Below, piece by piece: positions 23,726 to 35,390 of a stretch of 59,485 nt of DNA (positions within the stretch are counted from its first letter, which is position 1; each line of letters starts with the position of its first letter). The notes below the pieces were generated by a model. The model was not told the DNA's origin. It worked only from the letters and a program-made list of their open reading frames with translations, and made no database searches. The translations under genes were made by a program, and so were the position numbers. Source of the stretch: Coprinus comatus (lineage: Eukaryota > Basidiomycota > Agaricomycetes > Agaricales > Agaricaceae); contig JAWPGT010000112.1 in NCBI GenBank assembly GCA_034638255.1, forward strand, positions 1-59,485. The letters run 5' to 3'.

Positions 23726-24968
23726 TATCTAATCTCAAACTCTTATAAGGATTTCCAGCTAAGGAAGTCTAGAAGATCAAGAGACTACTAAATTCCCACT
23801 CAGAGCTTGTGTTGCATTGTTCACCTCTTTATTCTCCCAAGTAAGTTCTCTTATTATGAGTATACTGTATATACTGTATGTATATATTTATATTTTTTTT
23901 TATCTTTATTTTTGTGCATTATTGTCTCCCTTCTGATAATATGATTTCATTGGTATACATTAGTATGCCTTGGAATACTCTCTGAGTCCTTGAAAAAAAA
24001 TCACTTTTTATACATATATTCCAATATTCTTGATTTACAAGCCTGAGAAAGTGGATTTGAAGGCAGTACAGGTACAGCAGTTAATCTTTGGACACAATCA
24101 CTGCTCTGGACAAATGGAATTCTCTCAGTTACCTGACTCCTTTTGGGATAAAATCTTTGTATCTCTTTTAGATTCTATGTTAACAAATAGAGAATTTTTT
24201 TTAAGGAATTTCATTAAGCCAATCTTTTATAAAAGGATAATTACTCTTGGGTTTTGTTCAAAATGCACCTGTGGAACCCACATGCCAAGTCTTGATAGAC
24301 ATGGGTGATGGGTCACCCCCCTGATCTTGTTAGAATTGATTTCAATATGTTCCCACACAACTTGAGATTTCCCAATAATTCCAAAAAACTTGAACAATTT
24401 TTTTTACTTGTCTGGCTATAGGAAGCAATTTCCAGCTATAGGAAGCACTCAACATCATTTTCTGGCCTGTCACCTGATATCATCTTGCTCAGCATCCTCC
24501 TCAGTATCCCAATCCCTTCCTTCTTGTTGTCCCTGCCCTTTGTGACAATATAACATTGCTTACACATCCCCTATACATTCTTCAGCCATCAGACCATCAT
24601 TGATTCTACTGCTGTTCACTGGCATCCCCTCTATCATGTTTCTACTGATAATCATTATCACTCACTGACTTCATTTTTTACATGCTCTATGACCTGGCCT
24701 CCTATCTCCCCAATATCCTTTCCCCCTCTCTTGTTTGTATTACACAATTTGTATGTGATGACAGACTCCTATTTATTTAACTGAAAGGTGACCAACACCA
24801 AGTATTTATTTGAGGGAAAGATCCAGATCACATCCTGTGATGTAATCAACCTATTACTCAAGCACAAATTCCTGTCTTAAGTACATGAAAAAAGAAAGAA
24901 AACAATATTGCATTATTTTATAGCTACTGTTTCACTAAGGAACATGAATGAATGCAAATTTCCACCAG
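23726..24968. other. No recognisable gene
   Basis: AT-rich sequence of about 1.2 kb. An open stretch at 24030-24308 (+) encodes 92 residues with no motif I recognise, and I do not call it a gene. No transposon ends are seen. Confidence 0.5.
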
Positions 24969-25090
24969 TTAAAAGTATTCATCCTCAGATTCATTCTCCT
25001 CAATGAATTTGGCACTTTGCATTGGAGGTAACTGTTTGGTGACCTTCTTATAAGCCCATTTTGTACCAGCCTGACTTCCTTCAGCTTGCT
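24969..25090 (-). pseudogene. Tail of an unidentified protein next to an LTR
   Basis: The minus strand reads QAEGSQAGTKWAYKKVTKQ and then an acidic end (IEENESEDEYF) before a stop at 24971-24969. A TAG lies just upstream and the sequence beyond is the inverted LTR of family E. It may be a Gag or accessory-protein end of the element owning that LTR. The frame is short, so this is tentative. Confidence 0.3.
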
Positions 25091-25094
25091 ATTG

Positions 25095-25695
25095 TGTTAA
25101 ATACTGAAAATACTGAGTGATGTGACCCTTGGCTTCAGTGTTTGTGCTGTGCCTCTAGAATTTGTACAAGGTCAATTTATGAATTTCCAGGAGACTTCTG
25201 GCAGAGTTTCTGGAAGACCAGAAAAGTAAGAGTGCAGATGGTTGAGACAATACGGAGCATTAAGAGTATATCAAGTCAATTCTGAAACTGAGAAAATACA
25301 AGAATAGCAGTGAACTATTTATATGAAATGCTATAACAAATATAAAAGGTAATAAGGAATAACAGAAATCCAAATCAACAATGAAATACAAATGGAGGTA
25401 GATAAAACAGAAGATAGAAAGTAATGGCATAATATTGGAGAATTAAGAAGTATAGAAAATGCATGGAAATGTCAAAAACTAAACTAAATAGAATTGATAA
25501 CTGAAGAATAAAGCAAGATAAGAAAACCCAGAATTTCTAGAGGACAGAAAAGCCCCTTTGAATAAATGATGAATAACAGAACTTCTGGAAATTAGGAAAT
25601 TAGGAAGATCAGAAATCTGGAGATTTGATATCTAATCAGAAATGTGATATGTGAACTTGGCAGAATTTAGGGTTAGTAGTCATGTGATGGAATGG
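25095..25695 (-). repeat. LTR family E, inverted copy
   Basis: The reverse complement of this block is collinear with 44030-44632. Shared marks are the sequence around ttccatcacatgac, the run of gaaattctgggtttt, and the end ccaagggtcacat. Borders are approximate and no target duplication was found. Confidence 0.6.
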
Positions 25696-26016
25696 AATAT
25701 GAGATATTGTTTCCCTCTTGCCTTGCTCTTATCCTTCCTTGGAGCCCTCTGTGGTACTATTTTTCCCTTCCAATGATTCTTCCATCTCTTTGTATTCATT
25801 CCATGTTATTGAAACTCAAATACATGATCTCCCAACCTTAATTCATCTCTTAATTTCCTGGCATCCTTGGCATTCAATTTTGAGGGGGAGTCTGTTATAG
25901 TACTTGCCCAGATTATGACACAATCTAGATAATGTTATAATACACCTCTCAAGGTACTCATAGGAGGGGAACATCCACTCAAACTGAGACTAGGCTCAGA
26001 GAGAAACCTCCACAAT
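25696..26016 (+). mobile_element. 3' end of a Gypsy element (family F) with partial LTR
   Basis: The plus strand reads a protein tail ending SWHPWHSILRGSLL at 25900, overlapping a purine tract (gagggggagtc) that precedes TGTTATAGTACTTGCCC at 25893. That is the usual pol end, polypurine tract and LTR start of a fungal Gypsy element. The LTR is cut at 26016, where another LTR begins. Confidence 0.5.
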
Positions 26017-26600
26017 TGTTATGACCATCAGTAGATTACTAGACTATTTCAAGCAAGTTCCTGATATACCTCTCAACTCCATAAATAACTGAGCTATAGT
26101 TAACTCACACTAGTTAATCAGCCAGGCTATAATTAGTGTACCTATTTTCTTTCTTTGCTCATCATATGTCTCATCCCTTTCTCTTACTTGTCTCATCCCT
26201 TCCTGTTACTCATTTCATAGCTAGTTCTGATGTGTTTTATCTCTGTTACAAGTATTAGTAGAAGTAGTACTTATGAGATTCTAGAGATGATGATGTTATG
26301 AGGTTAAGTTATATTGACATTGGTGAAGACATTATATATCTACAACTACGTCATGTGATGTAATGTCCAACAGTACTTACTTATATGTTTCATTCCTTGT
26401 TTCATCTATTCTTGGACTCCCTGTAGGTAGTATAAATAGTTGCTTATATTAGCCCTTGAAGTCCCAAGCTTCAAGTTGGTTAACTTCTAATCTATTCATA
26501 CTATGACCTTCTGCCTAAATACCAGAATAGTAGTTTTACTTATAGAGATTGAATGCCTGTCTCAAGCTACCACTGTGCACTAGAGATTAGGATCATAACA
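26017..26600 (+). repeat. LTR related to Gypsy C (diverged)
   Basis: Starts TGTTATGACCATCAG and ends GGATCATAACA. It shares with the Gypsy C LTR the stretch aactcacactagttaatcagcc, a TATA box (agtataaata) and agcttcaagttggttaac. It is 584 bp, about 115 bp longer than the Gypsy C LTR. The flanks (acaat and gaagc) do not match, so it is not a simple solo LTR. Confidence 0.7.
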
Positions 26601-27011
26601 GAAGCATTCAAACAAACAAAGGGAATAATGTAGGGAAGAAGAATGCAATCCTCAGTCTGCACACCCAATGGATCACAGATCAGTTTCCTGAACTCTTGGT
26701 CTGCAAGGACAAGGTCATTTCCAAAGTCATAGTAGCAATAGCTGCCCAAGCCTTGGCTTTCTCCACTTCTGACACTGCTTTCTTCTGACAAACACTAATA
26801 CCATGATGTAGGAATTATGCTGGTGGGAGATAAAAGTCTCTGAGAAAGATAACTGGCTAAGAGCAGAAACAACCCAGTCATATTGAAGTCAAGTGGACAA
26901 GGAGTTACAGTGTAGTCTACTTGATATAAATATGTATACACAGCACATGAGAATATACATGAACAAATGGGGACAGTGTGGTGAGTACACAAATTGTAAG
27001 AAGAGAAAAGT
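26601..27011. other. No recognisable gene
   Basis: About 400 bp between an LTR and a tRNA-like sequence. Two open stretches on the minus strand (26567-26791 and 26795-27019) show no motif I know. Confidence 0.45.
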
Positions 27012-27083
27012 GACCACACCAGGGATTGAACCCGGGACCACCCAAATGTGCATTGGGAGCTCTAACCACTGAGCTATATGGCC
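27012..27083 (-). tRNA. tRNA-like sequence, anticodon CAC by position (Val), or tRNA-derived SINE head
   Basis: The 72 nt fold into a full cloverleaf. The acceptor stem GGCCATA pairs with TGTGGTC using two G-T wobbles. The D arm is GCTC/GAGC, the anticodon stem CCCAA/TTGGG, and the T arm CCGGG-TTCAATC-CCTGG. TTTT follows four bases after the 3' end, fitting a Pol III stop. Box A and box B are both present. The anticodon loop TGCACAT has G at position 33 instead of the near-universal T, so it may be a tRNA pseudogene or the head of a SINE. It lies inside the transposon island. Confidence 0.55.
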
Positions 27084-27553
27084 TTAGGTATTGTAGGAAC
27101 TGATACTAGATATATGTACCAGGGTATAGTCTTGTTTCCCAGTCACTGGCTCAAGCAGGGGCATAGGCGCTGTGTGACATAGCGTGGGAACTCAGAGGAC
27201 CTGACCTGTCAGGTGACTTGTCCTGTCATCACCTGACAATGTGGAAGGCTGTCCAGGCAGTCTCAGCATCATTGGCCCCCACCAGTCCTGTGGAGGCAGC
27301 AGTAGTAGCAATGCCAGCAGATAAGCTAGCCCCCTTCAACCCCAGTACCAACCTCCCCCCAGATTTTGTCAGAATGGTAGAGAGTGATATTGAGAATGAG
27401 AGTGAAGTAGAGAGAGAGTTAAGCTCAGACACAGATATAGACACAGAAAGAAGGGAATTGATTGGATGGTTTTGCTAAGACATAAGGGACTTCTATATCT
27501 ACTAGAACAACCAAAAGAGAAGGACCCTTGCCAGCACATAAAGGGAATATGTA
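27084..27553. other. Short open stretch and purine tract before an LTR
   Basis: An open frame at 27218-27478 (+) encodes a small protein with an acidic end (VESDIENESEVERELSSDTD) and no recognised domain. It lies just upstream of the LTR at 27554, where the terminal part of an element would sit. I cannot decide whether it is coding. Confidence 0.3.
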
Positions 27554-27890
27554 TGTTAGGACTTAGTCAGCAATATTACTAATCAGCTTAGTAGAATAGT
27601 TGTACTTACTAGTGCTAACTGATTGTGTACTATTTTTATCCTTTGCTGACTATTGTCTTACTCATCATAGTTACTCTGTATTTCCTTAGACTTTACCAAT
27701 TGTACTTTTCCCTTTGTGCTCTCTACTACCTTTGCCTTAAGTTGCTACCTAAGTCTTGTACAAAGGTTGTAACATTTGGTAAAGTCTCACAGACTCACCT
27801 TGCAACACAACATCATGCAGACTGTGTCTGAGCACTGTGAATATAAATTGTTGAATTAAAAAAAAAAAAAAAAAAAAAAGTAACACAACA
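27554..27890 (+). repeat. Probable LTR upstream of Gypsy B gag
   Basis: Begins TGTTAGGACTTAGTC and ends AACACAACA, with a run of A near its end (27858-27879). A purine stretch (aaagggaatatg) precedes it and a Gag reading frame follows within about 150 bp. No second copy is present in the window, so the call rests on ends and position. Confidence 0.4.
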
Positions 27891-28037
27891 TTACACTAGA
27901 AGAACAACAGCAGACCACATCAAAGACATAACTTCATTATCAAAGAAAGCAAGCACACAGAGTGGAGAGAACCATACATATCAGAAGAAAAAACCACAAC
28001 AGAAGAATCAATAGCAGAATTAACATCAGAAGACAAA

Positions 28038-28264
28038 ATGGCAAACCAGGAAGAAGGAAGCCAGACAGGCAATCAAAGAAACATTACACAAGGAATCAAC
28101 ACAGTTGCACCAAAGATATTAGTTGCAGACCCAGGGACATGTGATGGAAATTGAGAAAAGTTTGCAGACTGGTGGAGAGCAATGAAGTTCTTTATAAGGG
28201 CACACTGTATAGAGGATGATGAAGACAGAAATGTAGTAATATTGAGTAGGATGTTGGGAGGAAC
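28038..28264 (+). pseudogene. Gypsy B Gag, N-terminal fragment
   Basis: Reads MANQEEGSQTGNQ, then VAPKILVADPGTCDGN, a TGA where Arg is plausible, and EKFADWWRAMKFFIRAH. This is the capsid start of a fungal Gypsy Gag. It stops at LSRMLGGT, where an inverted Copia LTR begins. The real start may be upstream of 28038. Confidence 0.65.
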
Positions 28265-28559
28265 TGTAAGTGCAGGAACGTAGAGCATGACGGGACGCAT
28301 AGAATAACAAAGGAACGAAGTTGATTGATTAAGAAATGAGTGAGATACACTGCAGACAATGGTATGAGACTAGAACATGAAGTTATACTATAACTACTCA
28401 CCTGCAGACAATGGTATGAGACTAGAAGGTCACCAAGTGTCTGCAGGACGCTTCTACAAGCTGTGACATCACACAGTAACACCACATGATCAGAAAAGCG
28501 ATCACAAGCTACAAGTCCATCAACTACTGACATTGGGACTGCCTGGAGCAATCCTGACA
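28265..28559 (-). repeat. Copia LTR, inverted, in Gypsy B gag
   Basis: 295 bp, the reverse complement of the Copia LTR family: plus strand TGTAAGTGCAGGAACG to AGCAATCCTGACA. The flanks ggaac and caaat do not match, so this is not a clean solo LTR. A rearrangement such as inversion or recombination with another Copia copy is likely. Confidence 0.88.
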
Positions 28560-30113
28560 CAAATGGCCATACTTCCTAATGGGAAACCTTCTACATTAAA
28601 TGCCATGCATCAGCAAGCTTGCCTCCTTGACAATTGTTACTGGGAATGCCATCATGAAAGAAATCGTAACTCCAAACCATCTAACAATTCCAGCAATCAT
28701 CTGGAAAATTGTCTGGAAAATTGCTTGGAATTTTGTCAGGAAAATCATCAGGCTCCCAACTCTTCCCAGAATTCCTGTTGTCAGAACCATCCCAACAATA
28801 GCAATAACACCCATCCCAATAACAACCCTTGTCCTAACAATACCAATTTCCATCAACAAGCACCATCTCATCCCAGTAACCCTCTCACAAATGTCCTTGG
28901 AAGTAATGGACATTTGACTGATCAAGAGTGTCAATGTAGAATGGACAATAACTTGTGTCTCCTCTGCAGTATGGCTGGTCATAGAGTCAGTGAATGTCCT
29001 AGGAGGTCGATCACTGGTAATGCCATTGCTAGTCCCCCCAATTCAAACTGAGGATGTGGAGGTGCTCCAAACTCCAGTTATGGGCATTGTGTTACCACTC
29101 CCACAAATGTTGCAGCTGGGAATAATCCTCAAACTTCTACTCCTTGAAACTCCAAGGCTTCGGAAAACTAGAGGGCAAACCTCAGCAATTTCCAGTACAG
29201 CCTGGGGTTTGTGCTCAGCCCAGCTGTGCCATTCCTATTGTCCGACTGAACACCTCTGCTCTTTCTTCTCCTGATTCTTTACATGTTTCACTTTTTTCTG
29301 ATTTAATCTCTCTTTCTCACAAATCTCCTTGGCTGGCTCTTGTTGATAGTGGTTCTACTCATTCATTCATTGATTCTTCTTTTGTCTGAAAATTTTTCCT
29401 TTCCACTTCTTCAGTTTCTCTGGTAGAACTTAGGTTGTTCAATGGCTCTTCAAATTCATACATTACTGAATCTGTATGTATGCCAATTACTTTTCCAAGT
29501 GGTGAATCTATGCTGTTTGACTTTTATGTGACGAGGCTTGACTCTACTTGTGCTATGGTTCTTGGATTCAATTGGCTCTCCTGCTACAATCTGTTGATTG
29601 ACTGGGTTAGTGGCCATATCAATTTCTGTACCAAAACTCCAGAGAATCTTGCTCTTCCAACATTGCCACAATCCTCTTTTCTGGAAAATTCTCTGGAAAT
29701 CCTAACAAACATTACTTCTGCCTCTGCTTCACTCATCACACCTTCCGAAATTCCAAAACCTTACATCAGCATAATCAACGCCATTGCTTTTTCCAGAGCA
29801 ATTCGCACTCCTGGTTCACAGCAGTTCACTCTGGACTTACATTCGGAAGTTTGAGCTGCGTCTTCATCTCTCACTACTCCAGATCCCATCAACCTCTCTA
29901 ATGTTCCTGCCAAATACCACAACTTTGCCAATGTCTTCAGCAAAGCAAAAGCCAAAACTCTTCTGCCTCATTGTCCTTATGATCTCAAAATTGAACTCAA
30001 AGAAGGTACTTCTCTGCCTATTGGTGTAGTGTATTCATTATCCAAGGTTGAGCTCGAGACCCTTTGGGAATTCATTGACGATAATTTGGCTAGTGGTTTT
30101 ATTCGTACTTCTT
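28560..30113 (+). pseudogene. Gypsy B Gag C-terminus, protease and start of reverse transcriptase
   Basis: The order is MAILPNGKPSTLNAMHQQA (late Gag), an Asn/His/Pro-rich linker, the zinc knuckle CLLCSMAGHRVSEC, the protease active site LALVDSGSTHSFID, and LKIELKEGTSLPIG with WEFIDDNLASGFIRTS, the usual start of a Gypsy reverse transcriptase. At 30114 the frame runs into a Copia LTR. Several stops interrupt it. The missing palm, RNase H and linker are not elsewhere in the window; integrase resumes at 40773. This arrangement shows that Gypsy B is the oldest element of the nest. Confidence 0.85.
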
Positions 30114-30408
30114 TGTTAGGATTGCTCCAGGCAGTCCCAATGTCAGTAGTTGATGGACTTGTAGCTTGTGATCGCTTTTCTGATCATGTGGTGTTACTGT
30201 GTGATGTCACAGCTTGTAGAAGCGTCCTGCAGACACTTGGTGACCTTCTAGTCTCATACCATTGTCTGCAGGTGAGTAGTTATAGTATAAGTTCATGTTC
30301 TAGTCTCATACCATTGTCTGCAGTGTAACTCATTCATTTCTTAATCAATCACCTTCGTTCCTTCGTTAATCTACGCGTTCCGTCGTGCTCTACGTTCCTG
30401 CGCTTACA
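30114..30408 (+). repeat. Copia 5' LTR
   Basis: 295 bp, TGTTAGG to CTTACA. It contains the 25-bp direct repeat tctagtctcataccattgtc plus tgcag twice, about 54 bp apart, seen in every copy of this LTR. Confidence 0.92.
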
Positions 30409-30514
30409 GGTTATGGGCCCCGCGCTTTAAAGACTTACAGACGCGTTTTTATCTCACACACACTCAGTCTCTCACTTCACTCTCTGCACCATTTTCGCAT
30501 TTCCTCTATCAAAT

Positions 30515-33500
30515 ATGGCTTCCTCATCACCAAACTTTGTCAAACTCAACAGTACCAACTACTCTACCTGGGTAGGCGAAATGGAAGCGTGGTTCCGCGC
30601 TTCAGGCCTCTGGAAAGTCGTTTCAGGTGCCTACTCCAAGCCTACCCCTTCCCCACCTGCTGTATCTTCACCAACACCTGCCACCACCACAGAGTCAACC
30701 ACTACTTCTTCCCCTTCTGCACCAACCCCTGCCTCTCATTCTGAGGCTCTAGATGCTTGGGAAGCCAAGGCTGACAAGGCTGCTGGCTGGTTGTTCCTCA
30801 TGGTTGAGCCAGACCAGAGGATTCATTTCAATGGGATTCAGGATGATCCATGCAAGATGTGGAAGAGTTTGGAGGGGGTGCATTTGCAGAAGAGGCCTGG
30901 GGCAAGGTTCAACAGCTATGACGACCTTTTTAGCATTAGGAAGGGGAATGATGAATCTTTGCAGTCTTTGATCAACAGGGTGGAGGAATGTATGAAGAAA
31001 ATCAAAGATCTTTGCCCACAGGGCTTCTCCCTGGCCTCCCTGGATGAAGAACTCGCTTCCATGGCTCTTATTAGAGCTCTCCCATCTGAGGATTACTCCT
31101 CCTTCACCTCTCACCTCCTCCTCCTTGACAAACTTGACAAGGCCACCATTCACCAGGCTTTCATCAGTGAGGAAATTCAACGTCGTAGAAGGGCAGTAGA
31201 CCTTCCCTCCCATGCCTCCGCTTTTTCCGCAAGGTCCCAGCCCTCCTCCTCATCTCAGAAATGCGATTTTTGTAGCAGGACTGGTCATGTTATGGCCAAA
31301 TGCTGGCAATATGAGAAGGCTCAGAAGAAAGCTGTAGAAAACGCTCAAAAGCGTTCCAATTCGCGTCAAACTCAGGCCAACAAGGCCTCAGAAGCTCCTA
31401 CACCTTCTCCCACCGCCTCAATCGCTGAATCGGCCGCCTGCATCAAGGAATTTGCTGGCAATGCAAGTTGTCTCTCTTCTTCCTCTTCTTCATCACCTCT
31501 TCAGCTGGATGCTGACTTTCATTGGCTTGCAGACACTGGGGCCACTTCTCATATGACCCCACACCTTCACTGGTTCAAGACCTACTCCCAAACTCGCATT
31601 CCTGTCCACTTAGCAGACAATTCAGTTGTATTTGCAGTTGGAATGGGTTCAGTGATGTTTCAGCCATTGTTGAGAGGAAAGAAGGGGAGAGTGGTCGAGT
31701 TTTCAAGAGTTTTACATATTCCTGCCTTAAGAAACAATCTCCTTGCTTGTTTGTACCTTACTCGCCATAAGGGCTTTAATATCAACATATCTTCACACTC
31801 TCTGGCCTTCAGGAAGGATAGGAAGACTTTATTTACTGCTACCATCACTGAATCCAACAATGCCTTGCTCAATGGCACTGTGGTCGCTTCAGAGACCGCA
31901 TTTTCAGCCTCTACACTCCCCCTTGACCTTTCCCTGTGGCATAGACGCCTCATACACCATAATCTTGCTGATTTGAAGAAGCTAATCAGTCAAGAACTTG
32001 TTACTGGCCTTTCCTTGGTCTCTGGAGCGCTCCCTGACGCGATTTGTGAGCCCTGCCTCGCTGGGAAGATGCATTCAGCCTCATTCCCTCCTTCTACACA
32101 CCATACTCGCTCCCCACTTGATCTGGTGCACTCAGATCTTCATGGACCGCTTCCTACAGCTACAGCTCAAGGCTACAAGTACTGGGTGACCTTTATTGAC
32201 GATTCTACGCGTTTTCGGGCTGTATACCTGCTCAAGGCCAAGTCAGAAGCCTTTGAAGCGTTCAAAGCATACAAATCATGGGCTGAGAACCAGCTGGGGA
32301 CCAAGATCAAGGCTCTACAGGATGATAAAGGGGGTGAATACATGTCTAAAGCGTTCATTTCCTTCACAACTCAGTGTGGGATTGAAAGGAGACATTCTAC
32401 TCGCAATAGACCACAGCAGAATGGCCTAGCAGAGCGCTCCAATCGCACTATGGGTGAGAGAATCACCACAATGCTCTCAGAGTCAGGTTTACCTCCATCT
32501 TTCTGGGGTGAATGTCTGGCTGCCATGGTTCATGTTTGGAATTTCCTTCCCACCTCCCCTCTACCCAATACTACACCTTATGAGGCCTTCTATAAGCGAA
32601 AACCCGACGTTTCTCACCTCAGAGTATGGGGCTGCACTGCCTATGTCTATATTCAGAAGGATAAAAGGAAATCTCTGGAGCCTCACATGGAAAAATGTGT
32701 TTTTCTTGGTTATCCCACTGGCTACAAGGGCTGGAAGTTCTACAATCCAACTACAAGGAAGGTTATCATCTCTGAGACTGCTCAGTTTGATGAGAGGTGG
32801 TTCCCTGGGCTCTCAAAAGCGAAAATGGATGCTATTCCTGACTTTGGCTTGTCTCCTCCTCCATCTCCTGCCTCTACTTCACTTTCTTTGCCCTCTAGCT
32901 CCTCTGTTCCTCCTCCTGACGATGTTTCAGCTTCTGAAGATGAGGGGGGTAGTGTTTCACATTCTGTAGTCGCTCCTGCAGCTCCAATTGTTCCTCCTGC
33001 TCTCCCTGCAGTCACTTTACCTCCTGTGGCTCCTATTCCTCTTCAAGAACCTGTTCCATCTCCATCTACATCACCAACACTCTCTCCAAAGCACTCACCT
33101 CCATCTACACCTCCAATGCCTCCATCTTCTTCTTTGCCTCCTCCTACCACTCCTGTCCACCAGCAACCTCCCTCAGCTGAACCACCAGCTAGAAGACGAG
33201 GTACTCGCATCAGAACAGGTCCCTACAACTGGTGGGATGCCAAAGAACAGCTAAAACGTCGTCCTATAGCTAGACTACCAGTTGAACCAGCTCCAGTAGC
33301 TCAGAACAATGGGAATGATGAAAATGATGATGATGAGGTTGAAGAGTTGGCTCTCTACATGAATGATGAGGGTTTTCGGGTGGTAGAGTTTGCTGGAGCT
33401 GTTACTGGTGGTGAGCCTGGCCCCTTCAAGGCTGCTATGGAGTCTTGTGCATCCGAAGATTGGAAAGAAGCCATGGATAAGGAGTTTGGGATCCTGGAGG

Positions 33501-34737
33501 CTAATGGGACATGGGAACTCGTTCCTTTGCTTTCACTTATGGAGACCTGGAGGAAGAGATTTACATGAAGCAACCTGAAGGATACCACCAGGGCGCTCCA
33601 AACATGGTTTTTAGGCTCAGGAAGTCGCTCTATGGCCTCAAACAAGCTGCCAGGCAGTGGAACAAGAAGCTACACTCCATTTTCATCTCTCTTGGTTACA
33701 CCAGACTCCAATCTGACAGTTCTATCTATCTCTACTCCAAAGGTCTAGTCAAGGTCATTGTTCCTGTGTTTATTGATGACATTACTCTTGCTTCGAAGGA
33801 TGACAAGGCCATGGATGACACAGTCAAGGAACTCTCAGCCCACTTCAAACTTCGTGACCTTGGTCCAACATCCTGGCTACTGGCTGTCAAGGTTGAACAA
33901 GACCTGGATCATCATTCTATCTCTCTCAGTCAAGAGAAATACACCAGGGACCTTCTAGAACGCTTCCAGATGTCCGATTGCAAGCCTGTGAAGACCCCAC
34001 TAGCTCCTGGACTTGATCTTTCTACAGTTGTGGTCACTTCAGATGATCAACTCAAGATGAAAGATGTTCCTTACCTCAGTGCAGTTGGAGCCTTGCAGTA
34101 TCTGGCCACCATGACTCGTCCTGACATCGCTTTTGCTGTCTCCTACCTTGGGAGATTCAACCACAACCCAGGTCCAGCTCATTGGGCAGCTGTGAAGCAT
34201 TTATTTCGCTATTTGAAGGGTACTATGGGCTACAAACTGGTTTATAAAGGTGATTTGGCGTCCAATGAGCCATTTGTGACGTTTACAGATGCCTCTCATG
34301 GTTCCTGTCAGGCTACAGGAAGGGCAACAGGTGGATATGTGACTCTGGTGTGTGGTGCAGCTGTAGGATGGTCCTCAAAGCGTCAGAACATGGTTACTCT
34401 CTCTTCTACTGAAGCTGAGTACATTGCTGCAGTTGAGGCTGGAAAGGAGATCATGTGGATGAGAAATATCCTGTTAGAGTTTGGTTACACTCCCACTTCC
34501 TCTTCCACCCTCTACATTGACAATCAGTCAGCAATAACTGTGTCCAAGAATCCTGAACACCATGGTAGGATGAAACAGCTTGATTTGCGCTTTTTCTGGC
34601 TCAGAGAAGTTGTCCAAAGGAAGATCATTTCCCCTGTCTACATTCCTACCTCTGAACAACTTGCAGACATCTTTACCAAGGCTGTTCAACCCAAGGTTGT
34701 TTCTCATCTTGTTCCTCTTCTTGGTCTTTCATCATGA
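30515..34737 (+). pseudogene. Copia Gag-Pol polyprotein with internal deletion in reverse transcriptase
   Basis: From MASSSPNFVKLNSTNYSTW the order is Gag, zinc knuckle CDFCSRTGHVMAKC, protease WLADTGATSHMT, integrase zinc domain (HRRLIHHNLADL, then CEPCLAGK) and core (VHSDLHGP, LQDDKGGEY, QQNGLAERSNRT). A long Pro/Ser linker leads to reverse transcriptase and RNase H (FTDASHG, SSTEAEYIAA, YIDNQSAI). This is the Copia domain order. The first frame, 30515-33568, ends after NGTWELVP; the second, open from 33511, resumes at GDLEEEIYMKQPEG. About 85 codons of the reverse transcriptase fingers are missing at about 33528-33540. The palm keeps VFIDDITLAS. There are no other stops, so this is a young but defective copy. 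Confidence 0.9.
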
Positions 34738-34786
34738 TTCCCTTTCTCTTCCATTGTTTGTTTGGACTGTCTAGATCAGGGGGGTA

Positions 34787-35081
34787 TGTCAGGATTGCTC
34801 CAGGCAGTCCCAATGTCAGTAGTTGATGGAGTTGTAGCTTGTGATCGCTTTTCTGATCATGTGGTGTTACTGTGTGATGTCACAGCTTGCAGAAGCGTCC
34901 TGCAGACACTTGGTGACCTTCTAGTCTCATACCATTGTCTGCAGGTGAGTAGTTATAGTATAACATCATGTTCTAGTCTCATACCATTGTCTGCAGTGTA
35001 ACTCATTCATTTCTTAATCAATCAACTTTGTTCCTTCGTTAATCTACGCGTCCCGTCGTGCTCTACGTTCCTGCGCTTACA
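34787..35081 (+). repeat. Copia 3' LTR
   Basis: 295 bp, TGTCAGG to CTTACA, a few substitutions from the 5' LTR. It is followed directly by ctcaggacaatagctgg, which is the interior of the Gypsy A LTR. Confidence 0.92.
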
Positions 35082-35390
35082 CTCAGGACAATAGCTGGTG
35101 TCTCTGTTTGTATAGTAGTATATATTGTGTGTAGCCTGTGTGAGTGAATCCCCAACTCTTTCTCTTTGGATTCCTCACTAGGTATGTTGTATCCACCCTG
35201 TAATATGTTTCCAATCAAATATAACTTTGGATTCCTCACTAGTTGTTGGGCTGTTCATCACCAATGTGAGTTGCCCTTACAGAAGAAAGAGTTCTTCAAG
35301 AGGCTAGCATTGCTGGACAGAAGAGCTCTGTTTGCCACAACAGAAGACTTCCCACCAATGCATCCCTCTATCCCTTACTTGCCAAACCAT

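Larger units (their letters stand above)
30114..35081 (+). mobile_element. Copia element with two 295-bp LTRs
   Basis: LTRs lie at 30114-30408 and 34787-35081, both starting TGT(T/C)AGGATTGCTCC and ending CGCTTACA. A purine tract (atcaggggggta) precedes the right LTR. The leader ggttatgggccccgcgc directly follows the left LTR and is the likely primer site. The flanks (ttctt on the left, ctcag on the right) do not match, in contrast to the three Copia solo LTRs with perfect 5-bp duplications. The left flank is Gypsy B reverse transcriptase and the right flank is the Gypsy A LTR. Confidence 0.93.

Noticed and set aside
24030..24308. 92-codon frame MIYKPEKVDL
   Set aside because: No motif, no splice context and AT-rich surroundings; not enough support for a gene.
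30114..30328. Repeated small proteins starting LGLLQAVPMSVVDG in five places
   Set aside because: They are translations of the Copia LTR, not genes.
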